A stretch of DNA of 64,000 nucleotides from Pectobacterium brasiliense (GTDB lineage Bacteria; Pseudomonadota; Gammaproteobacteria; Enterobacterales; Enterobacteriaceae). The stretch spans positions 2,418,001-2,482,000 of the forward strand of contig NZ_JACGFN010000001.1 in the NCBI RefSeq assembly GCF_016950255.1, in the 5' to 3' direction. Both the position numbers and the translations under genes were made by a program. The notes beneath the pieces were generated by a model, which did not search any database, was not told the DNA's origin, and saw only the letters and a program-made list of their open reading frames with translations. Shown here in pieces: positions 1 through 9,425 of the stretch (positions are counted from its first letter, which is position 1; each line of letters starts with the position of its first letter).

Positions 1-807
1 GCGGCATGGCGCGCGCTGGAAACTGCGCTACCCTATTTGAACGATGGCCGCCAGCTACGCTTTATGTTCCTGCCGGACGGTGAAGATCCCGACACGCTGG
101 TGCGTCAAGAAGGCAAAGTCGCTTTTGAACAGCGCATGGAACAGGCTCTGCCGCTGTCGCAGTTTCTGTTTGAGACGCTGCAACAGCAGGTGGACATGAG
201 TTCACCCGATGGCCGTACCAAGCTCAGCACACTGGCACTGCCGCTGATAGGTCAGGTTCCGGGAGAAACGCTGCGGCTGTATTTGCGCCAGCAGCTCGGC
301 AACAAGCTAGGAATTTTGGACGACAGCCAGTTGGACAGACTGCTCCCAAAAGTGGCAGAACAGGCTCAATCCTACCAGCCGCCGCAACTAAAAGTCACAA
401 CTATGCGTATACTTATAGGGCTTTTAGTACAAAACCCAAGACTGGCGACAGAGGTGCCTGACCTCGCGCTGGAAGGCATTGAAGAAGACAAAGTGGCGGG
501 TTTATCCCTGTTTCAGGACTTGGTGAAAACCTGCAATGCCAGCCCTGGGATGAACATGGGTCTGCTGTTGGAAAAATATCGCGACAGCAAGTACCGCAAG
601 CAGCTTGAAACTATGGCTTCATGGAACCATATGATCGTAGAGGAAGAGCTCGACGAGAAGTTCAGAATCAGTTTGGCAGAGCTCTACGATCAGCTGTTGA
701 AACAGCGACAAGAAACATTGATTGCCCGTGACAGAACGCATGGGCTCAACGCCAAAGAAAAAAAAGAGCTTTGGTCGTTGCAACTGGCATTGACCAGAAA
801 ACACTGA
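1..807 (+). CDS. dnaG: DNA primase, C-terminal part (5' end outside window)
   Basis: Primase synthesises RNA primers at the replication fork; this C-terminal part includes the region that binds the DnaB helicase. The frame is open from base 1 (reading AAWRALETALPY...) and ends at a TGA at 805-807, so the start lies upstream of the window. Recognisable DnaG stretches are FMFLPDGEDPDTLV, GETLRLYLRQ, NKLGILDDSQL and RERTHGL-like RDRTHGL near the end. It is followed 154 bp later by rpoD, the order of the classical rpsU-dnaG-rpoD macromolecular synthesis operon. Nothing odd is seen. The visible part is collinear with the E. coli protein; identification is from remembered family sequence. Confidence 0.97.
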   Translation, partial: AAWRALETALPYLNDGRQLRFMFLPDGEDPDTLVRQEGKVAFEQRMEQALPLSQFLFETLQQQVDMSSPDGRTKLSTLALPLIGQVPGETLRLYLRQQLGNKLGILDDSQLDRLLPKVAEQAQSYQPPQLKVTTMRILIGLLVQNPRLATEVPDLALEGIEEDKVAGLSLFQDLVKTCNASPGMNMGLLLEKYRDSKYRKQLETMASWNHMIVEEELDEKFRISLAELYDQLLKQRQETLIARDRTHGLNAKEKKELWSLQLALTRKH

Positions 808-961
808 TACAGAGGCTTAATTGCCGATAAATAGCAGGGTTGAGCCCTGCAAAGAGCCGCTACAGGGGCCGCGGCGATAAGAAAAATACCCCTAATGCTA
901 TTGTTAGCGAACTACGCTGACCGACACCAACCCAAATACTCTGAAGTGTGGATACCGTCTT

Positions 962-2797
962 ATGGAGCAAAACCCGCAGTCACAGCTGAAGCTGCTTGTC
1001 ACCCGTGGTAAGGAGCAAGGCTACCTGACCTATGCTGAGGTCAATGACCATCTGCCGGAAGATATCATCGACTCGGATCAGATCGAAGATATCATCCAGA
1101 TGATTAACGACATGGGCATCCAGGTGATGGAAGAAGCACCGGATGCAGACGATCTGTTGCTGGCCGAAAACACCAATGATGCCGATGAAGATGCGGCAGA
1201 GGCTGCTGCGCAGGTTCTATCCAGTGTTGAATCGGAAATTGGTCGTACCACCGACCCGGTTCGCATGTACATGCGTGAAATGGGTACCGTTGAACTGTTG
1301 ACGCGCGAAGGCGAGATCGATATCGCCAAGCGTATTGAAGACGGTATCAACCAGGTTCAGTGCTCTGTTGCGGAGTATCCTGAAGCCATTACTTACCTGC
1401 TGGAACAGTATGACCGCGTCGAAGCGGGCGAAAGCCGCCTGTCCGACCTGATTACTGGCTTCGTCGATCCTAATGCGGAAGAGGACATTGCACCTACCGC
1501 GACTCACGTTGGTTCTGAGCTTTCGAGCGAAGAAATGGACGATGACGACGAGGAAGAAGAAGACGAGGAAGAAGAAGACGACAACAGCATCGATCCTGAG
1601 CTGGCACGTGAGAAGTTCACCGAGCTGCGTGAGCAGTATGAAACAACCCGTCAGGTTATCAAAGCCCACGGTCGTAGCCATGCGCTGGCAGCACAGGAAA
1701 TCCTGAATCTGTCCGAAGTCTTCAAACAGTTCCGTCTGGTGCCAAAACAGTTTGATTTCCTGGTTAACAGCATGCGTTCCATGATGGATCGCGTTCGTAC
1801 TCAGGAACGTTTGATCATTAAATTGTGTGTTGAACAGTGCAAAATGCCGAAGAAAAACTTCGTCACGATGTTCACTGGCAATGAAACCAACAGCACCTGG
1901 TTTGCCGCAGCAGTCGCCATGGGCAAGCCATGGTCTGAAAAGCTGAATGATGTTGAAGAAGACGTCACCCGCAGCCTGCAAAAACTGCAGCAGATCGAAG
2001 AAGAAACTGGCCTGACGATCGAGCAGGTGAAAGACATCAACCGCCGTATGTCGATTGGTGAAGCGAAAGCGCGTCGTGCCAAGAAAGAAATGGTGGAAGC
2101 TAACCTGCGTCTGGTTATTTCTATCGCGAAGAAATACACCAACCGTGGTTTGCAGTTCCTCGACCTGATTCAGGAAGGTAACATCGGTCTGATGAAAGCG
2201 GTAGATAAGTTTGAATATCGCCGTGGCTACAAATTCTCGACCTATGCGACCTGGTGGATCCGTCAGGCGATCACCCGTTCTATCGCCGATCAGGCGCGTA
2301 CCATCCGTATTCCGGTACACATGATTGAGACGATCAACAAACTGAACCGTATCTCTCGTCAGATGTTGCAGGAAATGGGTCGTGAGCCGACGCCGGAAGA
2401 GCTGGCTGAACGTATGCTGATGCCGGAAGACAAAATCCGTAAAGTGCTGAAAATTGCGAAAGAACCGATTTCAATGGAAACCCCGATTGGTGATGATGAA
2501 GATTCACATTTGGGCGATTTCATCGAAGATACGACGCTGGAGCTGCCGCTTGATTCTGCCACGTCGGAAAGCCTGCGTTCTGCAACACACGACGTACTGG
2601 CTGGCCTGACCGCGCGTGAAGCAAAAGTCCTGCGCATGCGTTTCGGTATCGATATGAACACCGACCATACGCTGGAAGAAGTGGGCAAACAGTTTGACGT
2701 TACGCGTGAACGTATTCGTCAGATCGAAGCGAAAGCACTGCGTAAACTGCGCCACCCAAGCCGTTCCGAAGTGCTGCGTAGCTTCCTGGATGATTAA
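962..2797 (+). CDS. rpoD: RNA polymerase sigma-70 (primary sigma factor)
   Basis: Housekeeping sigma factor that directs RNA polymerase to -10/-35 promoters. The 611 residues match the usual enterobacterial length of about 613. Domains in order: region 1.1 at the N-terminus ([20 protein letters not shown]), region 1.2 ([11 protein letters not shown]), a very acidic spacer in the non-conserved region at about 193-210, region 2 with [24 protein letters not shown] and [15 protein letters not shown] (about 380-440), region 3, and region 4 with the helix-turn-helix [18 protein letters not shown] near 580. The gene lies directly after dnaG and ends just before an intrinsic terminator. The acidic run is normal for this family, not a low-complexity insertion. 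Confidence 0.99.
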   Translation: MEQNPQSQLKLLVTRGKEQGYLTYAEVNDHLPEDIIDSDQIEDIIQMINDMGIQVMEEAPDADDLLLAENTNDADEDAAEAAAQVLSSVESEIGRTTDPVRMYMREMGTVELLTREGEIDIAKRIEDGINQVQCSVAEYPEAITYLLEQYDRVEAGESRLSDLITGFVDPNAEEDIAPTATHVGSELSSEEMDDDDEEEEDEEEEDDNSIDPELAREKFTELREQYETTRQVIKAHGRSHALAAQEILNLSEVFKQFRLVPKQFDFLVNSMRSMMDRVRTQERLIIKLCVEQCKMPKKNFVTMFTGNETNSTWFAAAVAMGKPWSEKLNDVEEDVTRSLQKLQQIEEETGLTIEQVKDINRRMSIGEAKARRAKKEMVEANLRLVISIAKKYTNRGLQFLDLIQEGNIGLMKAVDKFEYRRGYKFSTYATWWIRQAITRSIADQARTIRIPVHMIETINKLNRISRQMLQEMGREPTPEELAERMLMPEDKIRKVLKIAKEPISMETPIGDDEDSHLGDFIEDTTLELPLDSATSESLRSATHDVLAGLTAREAKVLRMRFGIDMNTDHTLEEVGKQFDVTRERIRQIEAKALRKLRHPSRSEVLRSFLDD

Positions 2798-2844
2798 TTC
2801 ACTCCTCAGCTAATCAACACTCCAGATAACTACATGATAAATAG

Positions 2845-2870
2845 CCCCGGTCCGCCGGGGTTATTTTTTG
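2845..2870 (+). terminator. Intrinsic terminator after rpoD
   Basis: A six-pair GC stem (CCCCGG at 2845-2850, CCGGGG at 2855-2860) with a four-base loop is followed by TTATTTTTT. It ends the dnaG-rpoD transcript and separates it from the convergent mug gene. Confidence 0.9.
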
Positions 2871-2894
2871 CCCGTCAAAACGCTCAGATTGGTT

Positions 2895-3398
2895 TCACGC
2901 CTTATTCTGCAACGCCTGATGCAGTTCCTGATACGACGCCACCAGCGACTCCAGCGTCGCACGGTTCAGCCCGCTAGGGTTCGGCAGTACCCAAACCTGC
3001 GTCTCGCCAATACGATGCTCCTGACGCCCCCACGAAACCTTCTTGATGCCAAACGCCTGACTGAACGCCTGCTTCCCTAACACCGCCAGCGCACGCGGCT
3101 GATAGTGCGTCATCTTCTCAACAATCGCATTGCCGCCTTGCAGCAGCTCGTCTCGCCCCAATTCAGTGGCTTCAACCGTTGGACGTTCCACCAGCATGGT
3201 GATGCCGCATCCGGTATCCAGCAGATGCTGTTCTTCCGCGGGTGTCAGCAAACGCTCGGTAAAGCCTGACTGATAAATCACTTTCCAGAAGCGATTACTG
3301 GGGTTAGCGAAGTGGTAACCGTGATGGGCCGTCGACAGCCCGGGGTTGATGCCGCAGAAAACAACCTGAAGATTTATGGCCAGAATATCGGTAATCAT
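2895..3398 (-). CDS. mug: G/U mismatch-specific DNA glycosylase
   Basis: Base-excision repair enzyme of the MUG/TDG branch that removes uracil and ethenocytosine opposite guanine. The 167 residues match the family length. The N-terminal active-site motif FCGINPG carries Asn18, the residue that positions the catalytic water, and the C-terminal motif NPSGLNR (about 138-144) corresponds to the minor-groove intercalation loop. NRFWKVIYQ and RPTVEATEL are also conserved. The gene is convergent with rpoD and upstream of tRNA-Ile, the same order as in E. coli. No frame damage is seen. Confidence 0.97.
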   Translation of the reverse strand: MITDILAINLQVVFCGINPGLSTAHHGYHFANPSNRFWKVIYQSGFTERLLTPAEEQHLLDTGCGITMLVERPTVEATELGRDELLQGGNAIVEKMTHYQPRALAVLGKQAFSQAFGIKKVSWGRQEHRIGETQVWVLPNPSGLNRATLESLVASYQELHQALQNKA

Positions 3399-3496
3399 GT
3401 CTTTCCCTACTTCCGTTGACTACAGCCATCGTAAATTCTGATAAGAATAACAACAAGCTATCTTGAGTATAAAACCACCACCCGGCAGATAGGCTA

Positions 3497-3526
3497 TAGA
3501 CCTCCCCCCGCACATTACCGTATAAT
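3497..3526 (+). promoter_or_regulatory. Probable sigma-70 promoter of tRNA-Ile
   Basis: A perfect TATAAT at 3521-3526 lies 12 bases before the tRNA. A weak -35-like TAGACC at 3497-3502 gives an 18-bp spacer. Assignment is by consensus and position only. Confidence 0.55.
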
Positions 3527-3538
3527 CATCGCCCATTC

Positions 3539-3614
3539 GGCCCCTTAGCTCAGTGGTTAGAGCAGGCGACTCATAATCGCTTGGTCGCTGGTTCAAGTCC
3601 AGCAGGGGCCACCA
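3539..3614 (+). tRNA. ileX: tRNA-Ile2 with CAU anticodon (lysidine-modified type)
   Basis: A complete 76-base cloverleaf. The acceptor arms are GGCCCCT and AGGGGCC, the D arm is GCTC/GAGC, the anticodon stem is GGCGA/TCGCT, and the T arm is GCTGG/CCAGC with TTCAAGT; the CCA end is encoded. The anticodon CAT is at 3572-3574. A CAU tRNA with this body at the mug locus is the minor isoleucine tRNA of E. coli (ileX), whose anticodon cytidine is converted to lysidine so that it reads AUA. That identity is inferred from position and body, since CAU alone could also be methionine. Confidence 0.88.
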
Positions 3615-3689
3615 AATTCAAGGAGTTGCGTTAATAGCGCAGCTCCTTTATTTTTGGGCGCTGGTTTATGTTTATCAGGAAGAAGCGGG

Positions 3690-4061
3690 ATGGAATGGAA
3701 AACCAAGGCGATCTGTTGCGTGCTGGCGGCAGCTAGTGCCTTAGCTGGCTACGACTATTACCTCAAGCATAGCAGCCCATCCTGCCTGGAGGTGACGTAT
3801 CAGCAAGCCATCGACTATGTGAAGCACGATCTCCTGACAAACCGCATTCCACGCTGGGTTAAGTTCCGCCCCGAAAACCTCGGCACAGTAACACCTGTGA
3901 TTGCTTTTGATAAAGCCGATTCATCTACCTTATCCAACCCCGAGGTTTACCTCTTGGCATTCACCGTCTCCGGCCCACAGAAAACACACTCGCTGTTTGC
4001 CATGTACGAATGTAAAACAGGTTCAGTTGAGTATGCTTCGAAAGACCAAAGGATGAATTAG
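3690..4061 (+). CDS. Small exported hypothetical protein
   Basis: About 123 residues starting at the ATG at 3690, which has an AGGAAG ribosome site; an in-frame TTG 36 bases upstream is less likely. The N-terminus (MEWKTKAICCVLAAASALAG) is a short positively charged stretch followed by a hydrophobic helix, so it is probably exported or anchored by its N-terminus. The body has CLEVTYQQAIDYVKHDL and ends with MYECKTGSVEY; the two body cysteines could form a periplasmic disulfide. I do not recognise the family. It lies between tRNA-Ile and a convergent LysR gene, a common position for accessory insertions. Function unknown. Confidence 0.7.
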   Translation: MEWKTKAICCVLAAASALAGYDYYLKHSSPSCLEVTYQQAIDYVKHDLLTNRIPRWVKFRPENLGTVTPVIAFDKADSSTLSNPEVYLLAFTVSGPQKTHSLFAMYECKTGSVEYASKDQRMN

Positions 4062-4069
4062 CCACGCAT

Positions 4070-4972
4070 TCACGTCTTAATTATCTGCGAACACACGTCA
4101 ATAAACGCGCGCAATTTAGGTTGGTTCCTCGCGGCTCTTGAGAAATAAAGAAAGAGGCCGTCGTTTCCCGGCGAGAGATCGAGTAACGCAGCTTCCAGCG
4201 TGCCGTTTGCCAGCTCGCGTGAAGTATGGAAAGTGGATGAGTAAATAAGCCCAACACTCCTGACCGCGAGGCTACGCATAAGCTCGCCATCATTCACGGT
4301 AATTGTACCGGCTGGCTCAACTCTTACAGTTTCTTTATTTTCGACAAACTCCCACCGATAAATATCTCCCTTTTCAGGGCGACGAAAGCGAATACATTCG
4401 TGATGCACCAGATCGCGCGTCGCTTTAGGCTTACCGTTCGCTTTGAAATAGTCCGGCGAACCGAATACCGCCCACTTGAATGGCGGGGAGAGCCGTACTG
4501 CAATCATATCCTGTTCGATATAGGAACCGATCATGATGCCAGCATCATAGCCTCCAGAGACGAAGTTATCGTGACGATTACTCACCGTGATATCGATATT
4601 TAAATTCGGCCACGCCTGACGAAATGCAGGGATAAGGGGTTCGATGACATGGGGCAATGCCAAGCGTTCTACGATCAGCTTCAACGTTCCCGATGGTTTT
4701 TTTGCCGATTGAGCCACATCTTCAAAACCCGTTGCGATAACGTGTGCCGCAGGCCCGATTCTTAGCAACAGGTCTTCCCCTGCTTCCGTCAATGCCATCT
4801 TGCGCGTCGTACGGTGGAAAAGTAGCACGCCGAGGCGATGCTCCAGCTTCTGGAGCGATAAACTCACAGATCCGGGCGTCTTACCCAGATCGAGCGCGGC
4901 TTTGCGAATGCTCAAGCGTTTCGCTATAGCCAGAAATTCTGCCAGTCCATCAAAACTATCGGATTGCCCCAT
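4070..4972 (-). CDS. LysR-family transcriptional regulator
   Basis: A 300-residue regulator with the standard LysR layout: winged helix-turn-helix at about 8-66 (FLAIAKRLSIRKAALDLGKTPGSVSLSLQKLEHRLGV, split over two helices, then LFHRTTRKMALTEAG) and a type-2 periplasmic-binding-like effector domain from about 95 onward. It is divergent from the secreted DJ-1/PfpI gene, the normal arrangement for a LysR protein controlling its neighbour, with about 180 bp between the starts. Target and effector are unknown; regulation of the DJ-1 gene is inference from the arrangement. Confidence 0.88.
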   Translation of the reverse strand: MGQSDSFDGLAEFLAIAKRLSIRKAALDLGKTPGSVSLSLQKLEHRLGVLLFHRTTRKMALTEAGEDLLLRIGPAAHVIATGFEDVAQSAKKPSGTLKLIVERLALPHVIEPLIPAFRQAWPNLNIDITVSNRHDNFVSGGYDAGIMIGSYIEQDMIAVRLSPPFKWAVFGSPDYFKANGKPKATRDLVHHECIRFRRPEKGDIYRWEFVENKETVRVEPAGTITVNDGELMRSLAVRSVGLIYSSTFHTSRELANGTLEAALLDLSPGNDGLFLYFSRAARNQPKLRAFIDVCSQIIKT

Positions 4973-5151
4973 CAGGGTTCCTCATCGTCATGCAACACAG
5001 GGATCATAAAACGCATTTTACGATAATTTATCACGGCAATATAAAGTGATTACATCGATTTTTTAAACAATACGTTCCGTTTTTACCGTCTTTTTTCAGC
5101 CAATTATCACGGATATAGTGGCGACCATCACCACCTGCTGAGGAATTTTCT

Positions 5152-5916
5152 ATGTCAATAATAAAGCGTTGTGCTGGTCTTATCGCCGCGATGGCTGTGT
5201 TTGCCGTTGCCTCCCCCGTTTTCGCCCAGGCCAATTTGAAAGAAGAGAAGGTATTAATCGTCGTCTCCAGTTTGGATAAAAAAACACCCGATCTCGTTGG
5301 CGGCTTCTGGCTTCCTGAATTGACCCACCCGGTCGAAGTGTTCGATAAAGTCGGTCTGCCTTACGATATCGCCAGTCCCAAAGGTGGAATGCCTCCGTTC
5401 GACGGATTCGATCTCAAAGATCGAGCAAGTCTGGATTTCTGGACTAACCCGGAACACCGCAACAAACTGGCTAATTCAATCCCGCTGGCAAAGGTCGATC
5501 CCGCGAAATATAGCGCGATCCTGCTGGTTGGAGGACATGGACCAATGTGGGATTTCGTCAACAATCCTGAGTTAATCAACATCGTGCGTACCATGTACGA
5601 GAAAAATGACATCATCAGTGCCGTTTGCCACGGTCCGGCAGGCTTGCTGAATGTGAAGCTCAGCAATGGTGAACTGTTGATTAAAGGCCGCCACCTTACC
5701 GGCTTTACCGCGGAAGAAGAAGCGTTCCGTCATTACGACAAGATCGTTCCGTTTGAACTTGAAGCGGCACTGAAAAAGGATGGCGCAACATTTGAAGAAG
5801 CCCCAATCTTTGAAAATAAAGTTGTCGTTGATGGGAGACTGATCACCGGCCAAAACCCGGCATCCGCTAAAGCACTGGGCGAAGCCGTCGTCAAGGCGCT
5901 GCAAGCGAAAGCGTAA
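5152..5916 (+). CDS. Secreted DJ-1/PfpI-family protein (type 1 glutamine amidotransferase fold)
   Basis: A 254-residue protein of the DJ-1/PfpI superfamily, closest in motif order to the Hsp31-like branch (glyoxalase III, chaperone or deglycase activities have been described there). The nucleophile-elbow cysteine is in SAVCHGPAGLL (Cys159, followed by His160), and an N-terminal acidic residue sits in FWLPELTHP (Glu56), as expected for the catalytic Glu. LLVGGHGPMWDF is the usual GGHG loop. Unlike the cytosolic members it begins with a clear signal peptide (IIKRCAGLIAAMAVFAVA, cleavage expected after PVFA), so it should act in the periplasm. It is divergent from a LysR regulator. The exact reaction cannot be told from sequence. 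Confidence 0.85.
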   Translation: MSIIKRCAGLIAAMAVFAVASPVFAQANLKEEKVLIVVSSLDKKTPDLVGGFWLPELTHPVEVFDKVGLPYDIASPKGGMPPFDGFDLKDRASLDFWTNPEHRNKLANSIPLAKVDPAKYSAILLVGGHGPMWDFVNNPELINIVRTMYEKNDIISAVCHGPAGLLNVKLSNGELLIKGRHLTGFTAEEEAFRHYDKIVPFELEAALKKDGATFEEAPIFENKVVVDGRLITGQNPASAKALGEAVVKALQAKA

Positions 5917-5928
5917 TTACCGTATCAG

Positions 5929-5958
5929 CAGGCGTTAGGGGAAAACACCTAACGCCTG
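5929..5958 (+). terminator. Hairpin after the DJ-1 gene
   Basis: An 11-bp stem (CAGGCGTTAGG with CCTAACGCCTG) and an eight-base loop lie 13 bases after the stop codon. There is no T run, so intrinsic termination is uncertain. Confidence 0.5.
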
Positions 5959-5986
5959 TCGGCGCGAATCACGCCCGCGGAGATGC

Positions 5987-6002
5987 CGTGACTCGCGTCA
6001 CA
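5987..6002 (+). promoter_or_regulatory. CRP-type box upstream of the phospho-beta-glucosidase gene
   Basis: CGTGA-N6-TCACA matches nine of ten positions of the CRP consensus. Its centre is 60.5 bp before the first base of the RAT stem and about 58-61 bp before the expected transcription start, a class I activator position. Confidence 0.65.
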
Positions 6003-6018
6003 TAACCAGACGGGAGCA

Positions 6019-6046
6019 TTGCCGCAGAGATTCAGGGTTGTATAGT
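6019..6046 (+). promoter_or_regulatory. Sigma-70 promoter of the phospho-beta-glucosidase gene
   Basis: TTGCCG at 6019-6024, a 16-bp spacer and TATAGT at 6041-6046. The start site expected about 6052-6054 would place the antiterminator at the extreme 5' end of the RNA. Confidence 0.6.
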
Positions 6047-6054
6047 GTTCTAAC

Positions 6055-6085
6055 AAGACGTTACCGCCAATGGCGGGCGAGACTT
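6055..6085 (+). promoter_or_regulatory. RAT (BglG/LicT-type RNA antiterminator site), copy 1
   Basis: The 5' arm reads AAG-A-CG-TTA-CCGCC, the loop AAT, and the 3' arm GGCGG-G-CG-AGA-CTT. Three paired blocks (AAG/CTT, CG/CG, CCGCC/GGCGG) are separated by the two asymmetric internal loops (A opposite AGA, TTA opposite G) that characterise ribonucleic antiterminators bound by BglG/LicT/SacT proteins. Its last bases overlap the first arm of the terminator, so the two structures are mutually exclusive. In the family, binding of the antiterminator protein when the PTS substrate is present stabilises the RAT and allows read-through. Confidence 0.85.
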
Positions 6086-6131
6086 GGGCAGAGGTGAGTA
6101 GTGATACTCTCTTCTGCCCAAGTTTTTTTTT
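6082..6131 (+). terminator. Leader terminator controlled by RAT copy 1
   Basis: An 11-bp stem (ACTTGGGCAGA at 6082-6092, TCTGCCCAAGT at 6113-6123) is followed by a run of nine T. It sits between promoter and coding region, 80 bases before the start codon of the phospho-beta-glucosidase gene, so it is an attenuator and not an end-of-gene terminator. Confidence 0.9.
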
Positions 6132-6190
6132 GCCTGTCATCCGGCGGTTCCCAGCGCGGAGCCACAGCCCGACGCAGCGTAATGATGTAG

Positions 6191-7600
<1,410 letters not shown>

Positions 7601-7626
7601 CCCCTTAGAACATAAGATGATAGAGA

Positions 7627-7663
7627 AAATCAGACGGCGTATTCACACAGCGCCGTCTGATTT
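7627..7663. terminator. Bidirectional terminator between the phospho-glucosidase and sulfatase genes
   Basis: A 13-bp stem (AAATCAGACGGCG with CGCCGTCTGATTT) lies between two convergent genes. TTTATT follows on one strand and TTTTCTC on the other, so it can end both transcripts. Confidence 0.8.
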
Positions 7664-7674
7664 ATTGCAGTGGA

Positions 7675-9369
7675 TTATTTATCCATCAGTTCTTTTAGCT
7701 GAGGGGCGCTCTTCTTCACGGCTTCATTCGACGCTTTCACCTTCGCTTCTTTACCGACCTGATCGGGGATAAATCCGGCGAGAATCTCCTCGTGGTTATA
7801 TCCTTTCAGCCATTCGCGCGGGAACGGCGCAAGCTGCTCACCGGTGCCTTCATAGCGATAGACCTGTCCTTGCCCTGTGCGTTGATTATACGGGATCACA
7901 TTTTTCCCCTGCCGATTACTCAGCTCTTCATACAGCTTTTTACGCAGCGCGATTTTGACATTCACGATCTTCTCATCGGTCGAATCGATCAGGTTGTGCT
8001 TTTCTTCCCGATCGTTCTGCATGTCGTAAAGCTCTTCTTTATCCCACACGCCGTAATATTGGATGTATTTGTATTCCGGTGTGCGGATCGCAAACGTGGT
8101 TGGCGTCTGCGGGAAGCTGTATTCCCAGAAGTATTCATAGACGAAATAGTCTTTGCGCTTCGGCACGGTATAGCCATCCAGCCCCAGACGCCAGAAGCTC
8201 TGCCCGTCGTAATGCTTCGGCGCGGCAACGCCGGCGGCTTCCAGAATGGTGGGTGCCACGTCGATGTTTCTGACGATGTCTTCCACCACTTTGTCTTTGG
8301 CGAAGCCCGGCCCGGAGGCAATCAGCGGCACGCGGATCGACTCTTCATAGGCGTTACGCTTATCGATCAGCCCATGTTCGCCGAACATAAAGCCGTTATC
8401 CCCCATCACCATGATAATGGTGTTCTTATCCAGCCCCTGTTTTTGCAGCCAGTCGCGCACGCGCCCTACGCTGTCATCCACCGAGCGCAGCGTTTCATAG
8501 TAGTCACGCTGATACTGCTGAAGATCCATATCCGTGTTGTAGGGGTAATCCACACCGTGCCAGCTGTTACGCTGGTTCTTCACCCACATCGGCTTGCCGG
8601 CATAGTTTTCCGGCGTATCGGCATAGGTATCCGGCACAGGGAACGTCACTTCTTTCATGCTGCCACGGTGCCGCTTGGCGGGCAGGAAATCGGAGTGCAC
8701 GCCTTTATGCGACAGATACATCATGAACGGTTTTTTCTTATCGAGCGTGTTCAGCCAGTCTACGGCGTAATCCGTCAGCTCATCGGTGATGTAGCCTTTT
8801 TGCGGCACCATCTTGCCATCAATATTGAGCATGGTCGGCTTGCCGTAGCTATCAATCGGATAATAACTGCCTTGCCCCAGCAGCCCTACCCAGCGATCGA
8901 AGCCGGCGAAGCCTTTCGTGGCCGTTTTATCCGCGCCGCCGAAGTGCCATTTGCCAAAGAAGCCGGTCTGATAGCCGTTGTCGCGCAGCAGTTCCGGGAA
9001 ATAATTCAGATGAGAGAGATCGGACGGATTGTTATCCGATACGCCATGATTATGCACGTACATCCCCGTCAGGATGCTGGCGCGGCTGGGAGAGCACAGC
9101 GAAGTGGTCACGAACGCATTCTTAAAATACGTCCCTTCTTTGGCGATGCTATCCATATTCGGCGTGTGAATAGCCGAATTCAGGAAGCCGAACGCGTCGT
9201 AACGCTGATCGTCAAGAATGATGTAAACCACGTTAGGTTGTTTGCCATCAGCCGACGGCGTAGTCGTTGCAGGGAAAGTCGCCGCGGCAGCCTGTCCCGC
9301 GGCAGCCTGTCCCCCTGCCGCTTGCATACAGGCTAGCGTAATCGCGGCCAGAAGTCTGTTTCTTTTCAT
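7675..9369 (-). CDS. Exported sulfatase, Cys-type
   Basis: Type I sulfatase (alkaline-phosphatase fold) that cleaves sulfate esters after a cysteine is converted to formylglycine. The 564 residues start with a signal peptide (MKRNRLLAAITLACMQAAGG) containing a small AAGQ/AAGQ repetition, then metal-binding PNVVYIILDDQ and the modification motif LCSPSRASILTG with catalytic Cys92. WHFGG, HKGVHSDF and VMGDNGFMFGEHG are further family motifs. It is the last gene of the run sulfatase-maturase-sulfatase, 57 bp after the maturase. The substrate cannot be read from sequence; the context suggests sulfated glucosides or related plant compounds. Confidence 0.92.
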   Translation of the reverse strand: MKRNRLLAAITLACMQAAGGQAAAGQAAAATFPATTTPSADGKQPNVVYIILDDQRYDAFGFLNSAIHTPNMDSIAKEGTYFKNAFVTTSLCSPSRASILTGMYVHNHGVSDNNPSDLSHLNYFPELLRDNGYQTGFFGKWHFGGADKTATKGFAGFDRWVGLLGQGSYYPIDSYGKPTMLNIDGKMVPQKGYITDELTDYAVDWLNTLDKKKPFMMYLSHKGVHSDFLPAKRHRGSMKEVTFPVPDTYADTPENYAGKPMWVKNQRNSWHGVDYPYNTDMDLQQYQRDYYETLRSVDDSVGRVRDWLQKQGLDKNTIIMVMGDNGFMFGEHGLIDKRNAYEESIRVPLIASGPGFAKDKVVEDIVRNIDVAPTILEAAGVAAPKHYDGQSFWRLGLDGYTVPKRKDYFVYEYFWEYSFPQTPTTFAIRTPEYKYIQYYGVWDKEELYDMQNDREEKHNLIDSTDEKIVNVKIALRKKLYEELSNRQGKNVIPYNQRTGQGQVYRYEGTGEQLAPFPREWLKGYNHEEILAGFIPDQVGKEAKVKASNEAVKKSAPQLKELMDK

Positions 9370-9425
9370 CGTTTTTCCTTTTATGCCATCCCTTCCCAGA
9401 GCACTCGAAGAGTATTCGGCATCGG

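Noticed and set aside
1545..1590. Acidic low-complexity run in rpoD
   Set aside because: Normal feature of the non-conserved region of primary sigma factors in enterobacteria.
7792..9336. 514-codon open frame antisense to the Cys-type sulfatase gene
   Set aside because: No ribosome site, composition is a mirror of the real gene (His/Arg/Ile-rich), and the opposite strand encodes a clear sulfatase with signal peptide and active site.
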